Assembly: GCF_900110025.1 (NCBI RefSeq)
Contig: NZ_FOCE01000001.1
Location: 1 to 64,000, forward strand
Direction of reading: 5' to 3'
DNA length: 64,000 nt
From: Gemmobacter aquatilis
Lineage (GTDB): Bacteria > Pseudomonadota > Alphaproteobacteria > Rhodobacterales > Rhodobacteraceae
Shown: in pieces, positions 45,448 through 53,868 of the stretch
How positions within the stretch are numbered: position 1 is the stretch's first letter
How the letters are laid out: each line of letters opens with the position of its first letter
Notes under the pieces: generated by a model
The model's input: only the letters and a program-made list of their open reading frames with translations
Database searches by the model: none
Told to the model about the DNA's origin: nothing
Position numbers and translations under genes: made by a program

Positions 45448-46437
45448 TCAGAAGATCGACTTGAACTCGGCAATGTTCGAGGCGTCATAGGTGAAGGGGT
45501 CCGACATGGCCGCTTCGCCGTTCTCGTCCAGCGTCGCAGTGCCCATCCGGCCCATCGGGATCGAGGCGCCCGCTTCGGTGGTGGCCCCTTTGTTGATGTT
45601 GTAAGCCAGCATGGTTGCGGCATAGCCCAGATCAATCGGGTTCCAGATCGCAAAGGATTTGGTGGCGCCCGATTCAACAGCCCCCGCCATTTCCGACGGC
45701 AGACCCAGGCCGGTCACGTTCACCTTGCCGATCAGACCGGCATCGGTGATTGCCTGACTTGCGGCCAGAATGCCCACGGTTGTCGGCGCGATGATGGCTT
45801 TCAGGTTCGGATACTTGGCCACAAGACCCTGGGCTTCGCGGTAGGATTTGTCGGCAAGGTCATCGCCATACACCACGTCCACAAGGTTGACGCCCGGATA
45901 GTTCGGCAGCACCTTTTTGGCTTCTTCGATCCAGGTATTCTGGTTGGTCGAGGTCGAGGTGGCCGACAGGATCGCCACATCGCCGCCTTCGGGCATGTTG
46001 TCGGCAGCCAGCTTGATGATCGTGTTGCCGATCAGGGCGCTGGACGACGGGTTCAGGTGCATCTGGCGACCGTCCTTGGCCACACCTGAATCCCACGAGA
46101 TCACCGTGATGCCACGCTCCATCGCCTTTTGCAGCGTCGGGGCAACGGCGTCGGGGTCATTGGCCGAAATGGCAATCGCGTCCACGCCTTGGGCGATCAG
46201 CGCATTGATCACTTCGATCTGGCCTTCGGCAGTGGTGTCGGTCGGGCCGGTATAGATGATTTCCACATCGCCCAGTTCCTTGGCCGCTTCTTCGGCGCCC
46301 TTGTTGGCCGCTTCGAAGAAGCCGATGCCAAGCGCCTTCACCACGATCGCGATCTTCACAGTCTCGGCAGCGGCAGTCTGGCTCATCAGTGCGGTGGCCA
46401 GCGCCGCCGTCGTCAGGATCTTCCTCAGAATGCTCAT
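45448..46437 (-). CDS. rhaS: L-rhamnose-binding periplasmic protein RhaS
   Basis: 329 residues with signal peptide (MSILRKILTTAALATALMSQTAAA, cleavage before ETVKIA). Ribose-binding-like fold: VVKALGIGFFEAANKGAEEAAKEL, AISANDPDAVAPTLQKAMERGITVISWDSG, KVNVTGLGLPSEMAGAVESGA. GGGAGG upstream. Second gene of the operon. Confidence 0.94.
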   Translation of the reverse strand: MSILRKILTTAALATALMSQTAAAETVKIAIVVKALGIGFFEAANKGAEEAAKELGDVEIIYTGPTDTTAEGQIEVINALIAQGVDAIAISANDPDAVAPTLQKAMERGITVISWDSGVAKDGRQMHLNPSSSALIGNTIIKLAADNMPEGGDVAILSATSTSTNQNTWIEEAKKVLPNYPGVNLVDVVYGDDLADKSYREAQGLVAKYPNLKAIIAPTTVGILAASQAITDAGLIGKVNVTGLGLPSEMAGAVESGATKSFAIWNPIDLGYAATMLAYNINKGATTEAGASIPMGRMGTATLDENGEAAMSDPFTYDASNIAEFKSIF

Positions 46438-46467
46438 TGTTTTCCTCCCTATGAGCGGTGTTTTGCG

Positions 46468-47280
46468 TCAGGCTTCGCTGGCGCGCTCGGCAGTTCTGTC
46501 CGCGGCACCCACCTGCACCACGATCAGCCGGATATCCGCCTGTGCCAGCATTTCGACATCGCGATCGGAGATGCCGTCATCGGTGATGACGGTGTGGATC
46601 CGTGACAACGGGCACAGCAACAGGCTGGACCGCGCCGCAAATTTCGTGCTGTCACACAGGATGATCAGCTCTTCCGCCTGCCCGATCAGCTTTTGTTCGG
46701 CCTGCGCCAGCAGCGGGTCGCCCTCCATGAGCCCCAGAGGCCCGAGGCCCCGGCACCCCATGAACATGCGTTTGGCGTAGAAATGCTTCGAGCCATCTTC
46801 ATCGAAGGGCGACAGGATGATGTTCTGCTCGCGGTAAATGGCGCCCGCAGGCAACAGGACCGTGTTGCGACTGTGTTTCAGCAAATGGTCGGCAATCGGA
46901 AAGCTGTTGGTGAACACCTGCAGCTTCATCGCCGTCAGCGGATGCACCATCTGAAAGGTCGTGGTGCCGCCGTTGATGATGATGGGCGAACCATCGACGC
47001 AAAGATCTGCGGCCGCCCGCGCAATCGCCCGCTTTTCGGCCAGACGGATGCCCTCGTTCACCGAGAACGGCCGGGCATTGATGCCGACAAACTGCGGCGG
47101 CGTCACCGATTCCGCCCCGCCCCGCACCCGGCGCAGCTTTTTTTGAACATGCAGCGTGGCGATATCACGCCGGATCGTCGCCTCTGACGCCCCGGTCAGC
47201 GTCACAAGGTCGGCCACGGTCACAACGGGCCGGCCTTCAACTGCAGACAGAATGATCCTGTGGCGTTCGCTTTCGTGCAT
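46468..47280 (-). CDS. rhaR: DeoR-family repressor of the rhamnose locus
   Basis: 270 residues from MHESERHRIILSAVEGRPVVTV (GGGAGG upstream). DeoR HTH (VADLVTLTGASEATIRRDIATLHVQKKLRRVRGGAE) and sugar-phosphate-isomerase-like sensor domain (INGGTTTFQMVHPL; LIILCDSTKFAARSS). First gene of the minus-strand operon, 34 bp from the operator array; probable repressor of both divergent transcripts, relieved by rhamnose or a phosphorylated intermediate. Confidence 0.93.
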   Translation of the reverse strand: MHESERHRIILSAVEGRPVVTVADLVTLTGASEATIRRDIATLHVQKKLRRVRGGAESVTPPQFVGINARPFSVNEGIRLAEKRAIARAAADLCVDGSPIIINGGTTTFQMVHPLTAMKLQVFTNSFPIADHLLKHSRNTVLLPAGAIYREQNIILSPFDEDGSKHFYAKRMFMGCRGLGPLGLMEGDPLLAQAEQKLIGQAEELIILCDSTKFAARSSLLLCPLSRIHTVITDDGISDRDVEMLAQADIRLIVVQVGAADRTAERASEA

Positions 47281-47314
47281 GTCGTCCTCCCTGATCGCAA
47301 AGCTTCCACTGATT

Positions 47315-47393
47315 CCGATCACTGTCAATCATTATCAATCATAAATTACATTTCTGCGCTGCAGCATGATTGAATTTGATTGTTTATGATTGA
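47315..47393. promoter_or_regulatory. Phased operator array between rhaR and rhaD
   Basis: Half-site ATGATTGA occurs at 47366, 47376 (TTGATTGT) and 47386, each 10 bp apart; its complement TCAATCAT occurs at 47325 and 47335, with a weak third (CCGATCAC) at 47315, also 10 bp apart. The two groups are mirror images about position 47354. One-helical-turn spacing puts all half-sites of a group on one DNA face, suiting cooperative binding by the DeoR-type RhaR. Confidence 0.75.
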
Positions 47394-47445
47394 CTCACGC
47401 CCCCATTCTGGCACATTTGCCACAGACGTAGAGGGAGGACATGGC

Positions 47446-49542
47446 GTGACCCACACCGACACCGGGCTGATAAACCTTTGGGATTCAACGAAGGCGAAGG
47501 CCATGAGCGAGGCTGAAAAGCTGCTCTACCGCTCCAACCTCCTTGGGTCGGACAAGCGAATCACCAACTATGGCGGCGGCAACACCAGCGCCAAGGTGAT
47601 GGAGAAAGACCCGCTTTCCGGCGATCTGGTCGAGGTGATGTGGGTCAAAGGGTCGGGCGGTGATGTCGGCTCCATCAAGATGGACGGGTTTGCTACGCTG
47701 TACATGGACAAGCTGCGCGCGCTGAAAGGCGTCTACAAGGGCGTGCACATGGAAGATGAGATGGTGGGCTATCTGCCGCACTGCACGTTCAACCTGAACC
47801 CGCGCGCCGCCAGCATCGACACACCGCTTCACGCCTATGTGCCGAAAAAACACGTCGATCACATGCACCCCGATGCCATCATCGCCATCGCCGCCGCGAA
47901 GAATTCCCGCGCGCTGACGGCGAAGATTTTCGGCGATGACATCGGCTGGCTGCCGTGGAAGCGCCCCGGCTATGAATTGGGTCTGTGGCTGGAAGATTTC
48001 TGCCTGAAGAACCCTAAGGCCAAAGGCGTGGTGCTGGAATCGCACGGGCTCTTCACCTGGGATGACGATGCCGAGGAATGCTACAAGCTGACCCTCGCCA
48101 CCATCCAGAAGGCGATGGATTGGTTCGCGGCGGAAACCGCTGGCAAGACCATCTTCGGCGGTGCCGTGACGACAAGCCTGGCCCCCGATGCCCGCCGCGC
48201 CGTGGCCGCCAGACTGATGCCCGCCATTCGCGGCATGATCTCCAGGGATCACGCCATGGTCGGCCATTTTGATGACCAGCCCGCCGTGCTGGAATTCGTC
48301 AATTCCGCCAGGTTGAAGCCCCTGGCGGCACTCGGCACCTCCTGCCCCGACCATTTCCTGCGCACCAAAATCTGCCCGCTGGTGGTGGATTTCAATCCCG
48401 CCACCCCGGATGTTGACGCCACCCTTGCCGCGCTGGCCGGCCAGATCGAAGACTACCGGCAGGGCTATGCTGCCTATTACGACCGCTGCAAACACGAAAA
48501 TTCCCCACCCCTGCGCGACCCCAATGCGGTCGTCTATCTGGTGCCCGGCGTGGGGATGCTGACCTTCGCCAAAGACAAGGCCACCGCACGGATTTCGGGC
48601 GAGTTCTACGTCAACGCCATCAACGTCATGCGCGGGGCGGATACCGTCAGCGAATACTGCGGCCTGCCGGAACAAGAGGCTTTCGACATCGAATACTGGC
48701 TGCTGGAAGAGGCAAAGCTGCAGCGCATGCCCAAGCCCAAATCGCTGGCGGGGCGCGTGGCGCTGGTCACGGGCGGCGCGGGGGGCATCGGGTCGGCTAC
48801 GGCGGAACGGATGCTGAAAGAAGGCGCTTGCGTGGTTCTGGCCGATATCGACGGCAAGGCAGCGGCCGATGTGGCGGCAGGCATGGCCAAGGTGTTTGGC
48901 CGCGACGTGGTGCGTTCGCTTCAGATGAATGTCACCGACGAGGCGCAGGTGATCGCCGCCTATGCCGAAACCGCCGTTGAATTTGGCGGCGTGGACATTC
49001 TGGTGTCCAACGCCGGCATCGCAAGCTCCGCCCCGGTGGAAGAAACCAGCCTTGCGCTATGGAACAAGAACATGGACATCCTGTCCACCGGCTATTTCCT
49101 GGTCAGCCGCGAGGCGTTCAAGGTCTTGCGCGCGCAAGGCATAGGCGGCTCTGTCATTTTCGTCGCCTCCAAGAACGGCCTCGCCGCGAGCCCCAACGCC
49201 TCTGCCTACTGCACCGCCAAGGCCGCCGAGATTCATCTGGCCCGCTGCCTTGCACTGGAAGGCGCGGAGGCGGGGATCCGGGTGAATGTGGTCAACCCGG
49301 ATGCCGTGCTGCGCGGTTCGAGAATCTGGTCCGGCGAATGGCTGGATCAGCGTGCGAGCACCTACAAAACCGACAAGGAAGGGCTGGAAGAGATGTATCG
49401 CAACCGCTCCATGCTCAAACGCTCGGTCTATCCTGAGGATATTGCCGAAGGGGTCTATTTTTTCGCGTCTGATCTTTCGGCCAAATCGACGGGCAATATC
49501 CTGAACGTCGATGCCGGAAACGTGCAGGCCTTCACCCGCTGA
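47446..49542 (+). CDS. rhaD: Bifunctional rhamnulose-phosphate aldolase / lactaldehyde dehydrogenase
   Basis: 698 residues from a GTG at 47446, which has GGAGG 7 nt upstream; the ATG at 47441 is out of frame and stops after two codons. N-terminal class II aldolase domain (residues ~15-420; NYGGGNTSAKV, Zn ligands in HVDHMHPDA, ESHGLFTWDDDAEE) and C-terminal short-chain dehydrogenase domain (ALVTGGAGGIGSATAE ~441; SNAGIASS; YCTAK ~588). It splits L-rhamnulose 1-phosphate to DHAP and L-lactaldehyde and oxidises the latter, as in Rhizobium RhaD. Confidence 0.92.
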   Translation: MTHTDTGLINLWDSTKAKAMSEAEKLLYRSNLLGSDKRITNYGGGNTSAKVMEKDPLSGDLVEVMWVKGSGGDVGSIKMDGFATLYMDKLRALKGVYKGVHMEDEMVGYLPHCTFNLNPRAASIDTPLHAYVPKKHVDHMHPDAIIAIAAAKNSRALTAKIFGDDIGWLPWKRPGYELGLWLEDFCLKNPKAKGVVLESHGLFTWDDDAEECYKLTLATIQKAMDWFAAETAGKTIFGGAVTTSLAPDARRAVAARLMPAIRGMISRDHAMVGHFDDQPAVLEFVNSARLKPLAALGTSCPDHFLRTKICPLVVDFNPATPDVDATLAALAGQIEDYRQGYAAYYDRCKHENSPPLRDPNAVVYLVPGVGMLTFAKDKATARISGEFYVNAINVMRGADTVSEYCGLPEQEAFDIEYWLLEEAKLQRMPKPKSLAGRVALVTGGAGGIGSATAERMLKEGACVVLADIDGKAAADVAAGMAKVFGRDVVRSLQMNVTDEAQVIAAYAETAVEFGGVDILVSNAGIASSAPVEETSLALWNKNMDILSTGYFLVSREAFKVLRAQGIGGSVIFVASKNGLAASPNASAYCTAKAAEIHLARCLALEGAEAGIRVNVVNPDAVLRGSRIWSGEWLDQRASTYKTDKEGLEEMYRNRSMLKRSVYPEDIAEGVYFFASDLSAKSTGNILNVDAGNVQAFTR

Positions 49543-49554
49543 TCGGAACCCGCC

Positions 49555-50700
49555 ATGCGCCTTGCCCAGTGCCACAACTTCCACGACTTTCGCACATTGG
49601 CCCGGCGCAGGCTTCCGGGGCCGATCTTCAACTATATCGATGGCGGGGCGGATGACGAATCCACCCTGCGCCGCAACAGCGCCAGCTTTGAGGCCGTTGA
49701 TCTGGTGCCGCACGTCTTGCGCGGTGTGAAAGAGGTTGACCTTTCCACCACGATCATGGGCCAGAAACTGGCCCTGCCGTTCTACCTGTCGCCCACCGCC
49801 CTGCAACGGCTGTTCCACCCTCAGGGCGAACGCGCTGTCGCGGCGGCGGCGGCGAAATACGGCACGATGTTCGGGGTCTCGTCGCTGGGGACGGTTGCGC
49901 TGGAAGAACTCCGCGCCGCCCACAAGACCCCGCAGGTCTATCAGTTCTATTTCCACAAGGACCGCGGCCTGAACCGTGCCATGATGCAGCGCGCCAAGGC
50001 GGCCGGCGTCGAGGTGATGATGCTGACCGTGGACAGCATCACCGGCGGCAATCGCGAGCGCGACAAGCGCAGCGGGTTTTCCATCCCCTTCCGCCTGACA
50101 CTGGGCGGCATGGCACAATTTGCGCTGAAACCGATGTGGGGGATCAACTATGTCACCCACCCGAAATTCAGCCTGCCGCAACTGGATGCGCATGTGAAGA
50201 TGGGCGGCGGCACCATGTCGATCGGGCGCTATTTCACCGAAATGCTGGACCCGACGATGACCTGGGACGATCTGGCGGAAATGGTGCAGGACTGGGGCGG
50301 CAAGTTCTGTCTCAAAGGCATCATCCATCCCGACGATGCCACCCGGGCCGCCGATGCGGGCTGCGATGCGGTGATCCTGTCCAACCATGGCGGGCGTCAA
50401 CTGGACGGCTCGCGCAGCCCCTTCGACGGGTTGGCCGAAGTGGTCGATACCGTGGGGGACAGGCTCGATGTCATCATGGACAGCGGCATTCAGCGCGGCA
50501 CCCATATCGTGAAAGCCCTGTCGCTGGGGGCCAAGGCCGTGGGTCTGGGCCGCGCCTATCTTTTTCCGCTGGCCGCCGCAGGCCAGGCCGGGGTGGAGCG
50601 AATGCTGGGACTGATGAAAGACGAAGTTGAACGTGACATGCGCCTGATGGGGGCGGCCCGCGTGGCTGACCTGTCGCGCAACAATCTGCGGTTCCGCTGA
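49555..50700 (+). CDS. lldD: FMN-dependent L-lactate dehydrogenase (alpha-hydroxy-acid dehydrogenase)
   Basis: 381 residues. FMN barrel with GPIFNYIDGGADDESTLRRN, FYLSPTALQRLFHPQGE, CDAVILSNHGGRQLDGSRSPFDGL (catalytic His and Arg) and DSGIQRGTHIVKALSLGAKAVGLGRAYLF. Oxidises L-lactate to pyruvate, electrons to quinone. Placed between rhaD and rhaI, 12 bp after rhaD, it would use the L-lactate formed from lactaldehyde by RhaD, joining rhamnose breakdown to respiration. Confidence 0.93.
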   Translation: MRLAQCHNFHDFRTLARRRLPGPIFNYIDGGADDESTLRRNSASFEAVDLVPHVLRGVKEVDLSTTIMGQKLALPFYLSPTALQRLFHPQGERAVAAAAAKYGTMFGVSSLGTVALEELRAAHKTPQVYQFYFHKDRGLNRAMMQRAKAAGVEVMMLTVDSITGGNRERDKRSGFSIPFRLTLGGMAQFALKPMWGINYVTHPKFSLPQLDAHVKMGGGTMSIGRYFTEMLDPTMTWDDLAEMVQDWGGKFCLKGIIHPDDATRAADAGCDAVILSNHGGRQLDGSRSPFDGLAEVVDTVGDRLDVIMDSGIQRGTHIVKALSLGAKAVGLGRAYLFPLAAAGQAGVERMLGLMKDEVERDMRLMGAARVADLSRNNLRFR

Positions 50701-50720
50701 ACCGTGCCAAGGGGGCTTGA

Positions 50721-51965
50721 ATGACAACCGCTTATACCGCCGCAAGACAAGCCTTTACTGACTGGGGGGTCGATACCGAACAAAGCCTTGCTGCACTGGC
50801 AGGCATCCCGATCTCGGTGCATTGCTGGCAGGGCGATGACGTGAAAGGCTTCGAACAGAAATCGGGCAGCGCGGGCGGCGGCATTCAGGCCACCGGCAAC
50901 CACCCCGGTCGCGCCCGCACCCCTGATGAGCTGCGCGCCGATCTGGAGTTCGCCTATTCCCGGATTCCCGGCCGTCATCGGCTGAACCTGCACGCGTTCT
51001 ACCTCGATACCGATGAAACCCCCGACCGAGACGCCATCGAATACCATCATTTCGCCCCTTGGGTCGATTGGGCGAAAGACCAGAAGATCGGGCTGGATTT
51101 CAACCCCACATTCTTTGCCCATGCCAAGGCGGACGACAACCTGACGCTGTCCCACCCCGACAAGGGCATCCGCGATTTCTGGATCGAACACGGCAAACGC
51201 AGCCGCGAGATCGCGGCACGGATCGGTGCCGAACTGGGTAGCGCGGCAGTGAACAACATCTGGGTTCCCGATGGGTCAAAGGATGTTCCGGTGGACCGCA
51301 TTTCAGCCCGCAGACGGCTGGAAAGCTCACTCGATGCCATTCTGGCGCAACCGCATGACACGGCCCATCTTCTGGATGCGGTGGAATCGAAGCTGTTCGG
51401 TATCGGCGTGGAATCGATGACTGTCGGCAGCCATGAGTTTTACCTCGGCTATGCCATCCGCAAGAACACGCTGCTGTGCCTCGACATGGGCCATTTCCAC
51501 CCCACCGAAAACATTGCCGACAAGCTGTCATCCGTGGCTCTGTCGGTGGATCGTCTCCTTCTCCACGTCTCGCGCCCGGTGCGCTGGGACAGCGACCATG
51601 TGATCCTTCTGAATGACGACATCCTCGCCATGGCGCAGGAACTTGTCTTTGCCGACCTTCTGGGCCGCACCCATATCGGCCTTGATTTCTTCGACGCCAC
51701 CATCAGCCGCACCGCCGCCTGGGTCATCGGAACCCGCAACATGCAAAAGGCGCTGCTGCGCGCGCTGCTTCTGCCCCGGGACAGCCTGAAAGCCGCTGAA
51801 ACGGCGCTGGATTACACCCGCCGCCTGATCCTGACCGAGGAGCTGAAAGATCTGCCCTTCGCCGCCGTCTGGGCCGAGTTCTGCGCGCGCCACAACATGC
51901 CGACCGGGCGGTCCTTGCTGACGGATCTGACCGCCTACCAAGCCCGTGTTGCAGCGCGGGGCTGA
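50721..51965 (+). CDS. rhaI: L-rhamnose isomerase of the rhizobial type
   Basis: 414 residues. Xylose-isomerase-like TIM barrel: ALAGIPISVHCWQGDDVKGFEQ, RIPGRHRLNLHAFYLD, GLDFNPTFFAHAKADDNLTLSHPDKGIRDFWIEHG, SHEFYLGYAIRKNTLLCLDMGHFHPTENIADK and HVSRPVRWDSDHV carry the metal ligands. Converts L-rhamnose to L-rhamnulose. Third and last gene of the plus-strand unit, followed by a terminator. Confidence 0.95.
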   Translation: MTTAYTAARQAFTDWGVDTEQSLAALAGIPISVHCWQGDDVKGFEQKSGSAGGGIQATGNHPGRARTPDELRADLEFAYSRIPGRHRLNLHAFYLDTDETPDRDAIEYHHFAPWVDWAKDQKIGLDFNPTFFAHAKADDNLTLSHPDKGIRDFWIEHGKRSREIAARIGAELGSAAVNNIWVPDGSKDVPVDRISARRRLESSLDAILAQPHDTAHLLDAVESKLFGIGVESMTVGSHEFYLGYAIRKNTLLCLDMGHFHPTENIADKLSSVALSVDRLLLHVSRPVRWDSDHVILLNDDILAMAQELVFADLLGRTHIGLDFFDATISRTAAWVIGTRNMQKALLRALLLPRDSLKAAETALDYTRRLILTEELKDLPFAAVWAEFCARHNMPTGRSLLTDLTAYQARVAARG

Positions 51966-51976
51966 CGCAGACAAGG

Positions 51977-52013
51977 GCGGTGAGGGGTCCGGCCATCCAA
52001 GGCCCCTCACCGC
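51977..52013. terminator. Terminator between rhaI and the convergent iolG-like gene
   Basis: GCGGTGAGGGG...CCCCTCACCGC, an 11-bp perfect stem with a 15-nt loop and a short TTT, in the 71-bp gap between convergent genes. It can serve both strands though the T-run is weak. Confidence 0.75.
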
Positions 52014-52036
52014 TTTCTGCAAGGGCCTCCCTGGCT

Positions 52037-53038
52037 TTATGTCAGCACGCTTGCCAGACTGACCGGGGTGCCCGATCGGGCCGAAAGCGTGGCCGCTTCA
52101 GCCATGGCAAGGGCTGCGATCCCATCGGCCAGCGTCACCGGCAGAACGGTGCCGCCGGTGACGGCCACCACAAAGGCTGCCCATTCTGCGGCATAGGCGG
52201 GCATGTAGCGTTCCAGGAAGAAATAGGTGGGTTTCGCGCCGGTCACGCCTGCGGTCGTGGATTTGACCACGGTGTTTTCCAGCATGTTCTGCGCCTGCAA
52301 CAGCCCTTCGGACCCCAACAACTCAACCCGCTGGTCATAGCCATAGACCGCACGACGGCTGTTCTTGATGACCGCAATCCGACCATCGGCATAGGTCAGC
52401 GTGACCACGGCCGTATCCACGTCGCCTGCCGCGCCAATCGCCGGATCGACGATGGACGTTCCCACGGCCGACATGGTGACGGGGGACGCCCCCATGATGA
52501 AATTGGCCATGTCGAAATCATGGATCATCATGTCGCGGAACAGCCCGCCCGAGACCTTGATATAGGCCACTGGCGGGGGCGCCGGGTCGAACGAGGTGAT
52601 CGACAGCAGTTCGGCCTTGCCGATCTCGCCCTTGTCCAGCGCGGCTTTCAGCGCGGCGAAATTCGGATCAAAGCGGCGGTTGAAGCCGATCATCACCGGT
52701 TTGCCCGTGCTGGCAACGGCGGTCTGGCAAGACTGCGCCCGCGCCAGCGACAGATCCACCGGCTTTTCGCACAGCACCGCCTTGCCCGCTGCGGTGGCGC
52801 GCTCGATCAGGTCGGAATGGGTGTCGGTCGAGGTGGCGATCAGCACGGCGTCAATCGACGCATCGGCCAGAATGGCATCGGTGGTGCGGGCCTCGGCCCC
52901 GTATTGCGCGGCCAGTTTGGCGGCGGCGTCAGCGTTGATATCCGACACCGCGACAAGACGACTGCCGGGGTTGGTGGAAATGGCGGTGGCATGCACGCCC
53001 GCAATGCGGCCTGCGCCAAGAAGAGCTACGTTCAACAT
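52037..53038 (-). CDS. Inositol 2-dehydrogenase-like oxidoreductase (GFO/IDH/MOCA family)
   Basis: 333 residues. Rossmann motif LLGAGRIAGVHA; EKPV at residues 91-94 with catalytic Lys92; GGLFRDMMIHDFDMANF gives Asp169 and His173, the K-D-H triad of inositol dehydrogenases. Whole-length pattern follows rhizobial IdhA/IolG (GFNRRFDPNF, YIKVSGG, SRRAVYGYDQR). Oxidises an inositol-like ring with NAD+. Last gene of the cluster that also has hydroxylase, Rieske and isomerase genes; MocA of rhizopine catabolism belongs to this family. Confidence 0.87.
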   Translation of the reverse strand: MLNVALLGAGRIAGVHATAISTNPGSRLVAVSDINADAAAKLAAQYGAEARTTDAILADASIDAVLIATSTDTHSDLIERATAAGKAVLCEKPVDLSLARAQSCQTAVASTGKPVMIGFNRRFDPNFAALKAALDKGEIGKAELLSITSFDPAPPPVAYIKVSGGLFRDMMIHDFDMANFIMGASPVTMSAVGTSIVDPAIGAAGDVDTAVVTLTYADGRIAVIKNSRRAVYGYDQRVELLGSEGLLQAQNMLENTVVKSTTAGVTGAKPTYFFLERYMPAYAAEWAAFVVAVTGGTVLPVTLADGIAALAMAEAATLSARSGTPVSLASVLT

Positions 53039-53054
53039 GTGATGTCCTTGTCAG

Positions 53055-53864
53055 TTACAGGCCCAGATCGGCCTTGAAAGCGGCGAATTCAGCGTCTGCC
53101 ATGGCGACGTTGTGCTGCGGTTCGGGATAGCTGCCTGCGTTCACGTCGGCGATGAATTCGCGGAAGGCGGCGATGCGTTCGGTTTGCAGCCGGGCGTATT
53201 CGGCGGCGAAGGTGCGGTAGGTTTTGGCATGACGCGGCTTGTGGCCATCGGTGCAGCCCAGCACGTCTTCGGCGAACAGATATTGCGCGTCGGCTCCGGG
53301 GCCCGCGCCCATGCCCAGCATGATCATCGGGGTGTTTTGCGAGATCAGCGCGCCCAGACGGTCCGGCACCACCTCCAGCTCGGCCCCAAAGCAGCCGATG
53401 GCTTCCAGCTGTTTCACATGGTCCCAGACCGACCGTGCCTCGGCAGCGGTTTTGCCCACCGCGCGCCAGCCGGTAAAGGTGATGTAGCTGGGGATCAGGC
53501 CGACATGGGCGACCACGGGCATGTGGTTGTCGCACAGCGCCTTCTGGATATCCAGACTGGCGGCGCAGTAGAAGCAATCGCCCCCCATCGCGGTGAATCT
53601 GAACGCCGCGCGGAGGTAGTCTTCCGCCGTCGCCAGCCCACCATAGGGGCCGAAGGGCAGACCGACCTGCACGAAACAGCGGCCTGCCGCCTCGCGCATC
53701 TCAGGGGTGAAGAAGCGGCTTTCAATCGACAGCATGTGGATGCCCGCCGCATCGGCCGCGGCGGCTTCCTCCAGCGTGGTGACATAGAGCATGCTGATTT
53801 TCTGCCCCCGCGCTTTCATGGCCCGCATGTCGTGGACCGTGGGGCGATTGGCTTTGTGGACCAT
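53055..53864 (-). CDS. PanB-like (ketopantoate hydroxymethyltransferase family) protein with altered active site
   Basis: 269 residues from MVHKANRPTVHDMRAMKARG. The PanB/isocitrate-lyase-like barrel is clear: AHVGLIP at 119-125, ELEVVPDRLG with Glu164 at the PanB general-base position, GMGAGPGADAQ, DVLGCTDGHKPRHAK and the C-terminal VNAGSYPEPQHN. The Mg-binding residues of PanB (Asp, Asp, Glu) are replaced by Glu48, Gly68 and a small residue, so true ketopantoate synthesis is unlikely. It lies between the isomerase-like and inositol-dehydrogenase-like genes; role in a C-C bond step of the pathway is a guess. Confidence 0.8.
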   Translation of the reverse strand: MVHKANRPTVHDMRAMKARGQKISMLYVTTLEEAAAADAAGIHMLSIESRFFTPEMREAAGRCFVQVGLPFGPYGGLATAEDYLRAAFRFTAMGGDCFYCAASLDIQKALCDNHMPVVAHVGLIPSYITFTGWRAVGKTAAEARSVWDHVKQLEAIGCFGAELEVVPDRLGALISQNTPMIMLGMGAGPGADAQYLFAEDVLGCTDGHKPRHAKTYRTFAAEYARLQTERIAAFREFIADVNAGSYPEPQHNVAMADAEFAAFKADLGL

Positions 53865-53868
53865 GATG

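Noticed and set aside
47315-47393. CRISPR or short tandem repeat array before rhaD
   Set aside because: Repeats are 8 bp with 2-bp gaps and in two mirror orientations, which is an operator layout, and there are no spacers or cas genes.
47441-47449. ATG as start of rhaD
   Set aside because: It reads ATGGCGTGA, a two-codon frame that stops at once; the GTG at 47446 is in frame with the aldolase domain and better spaced from GGAGG.
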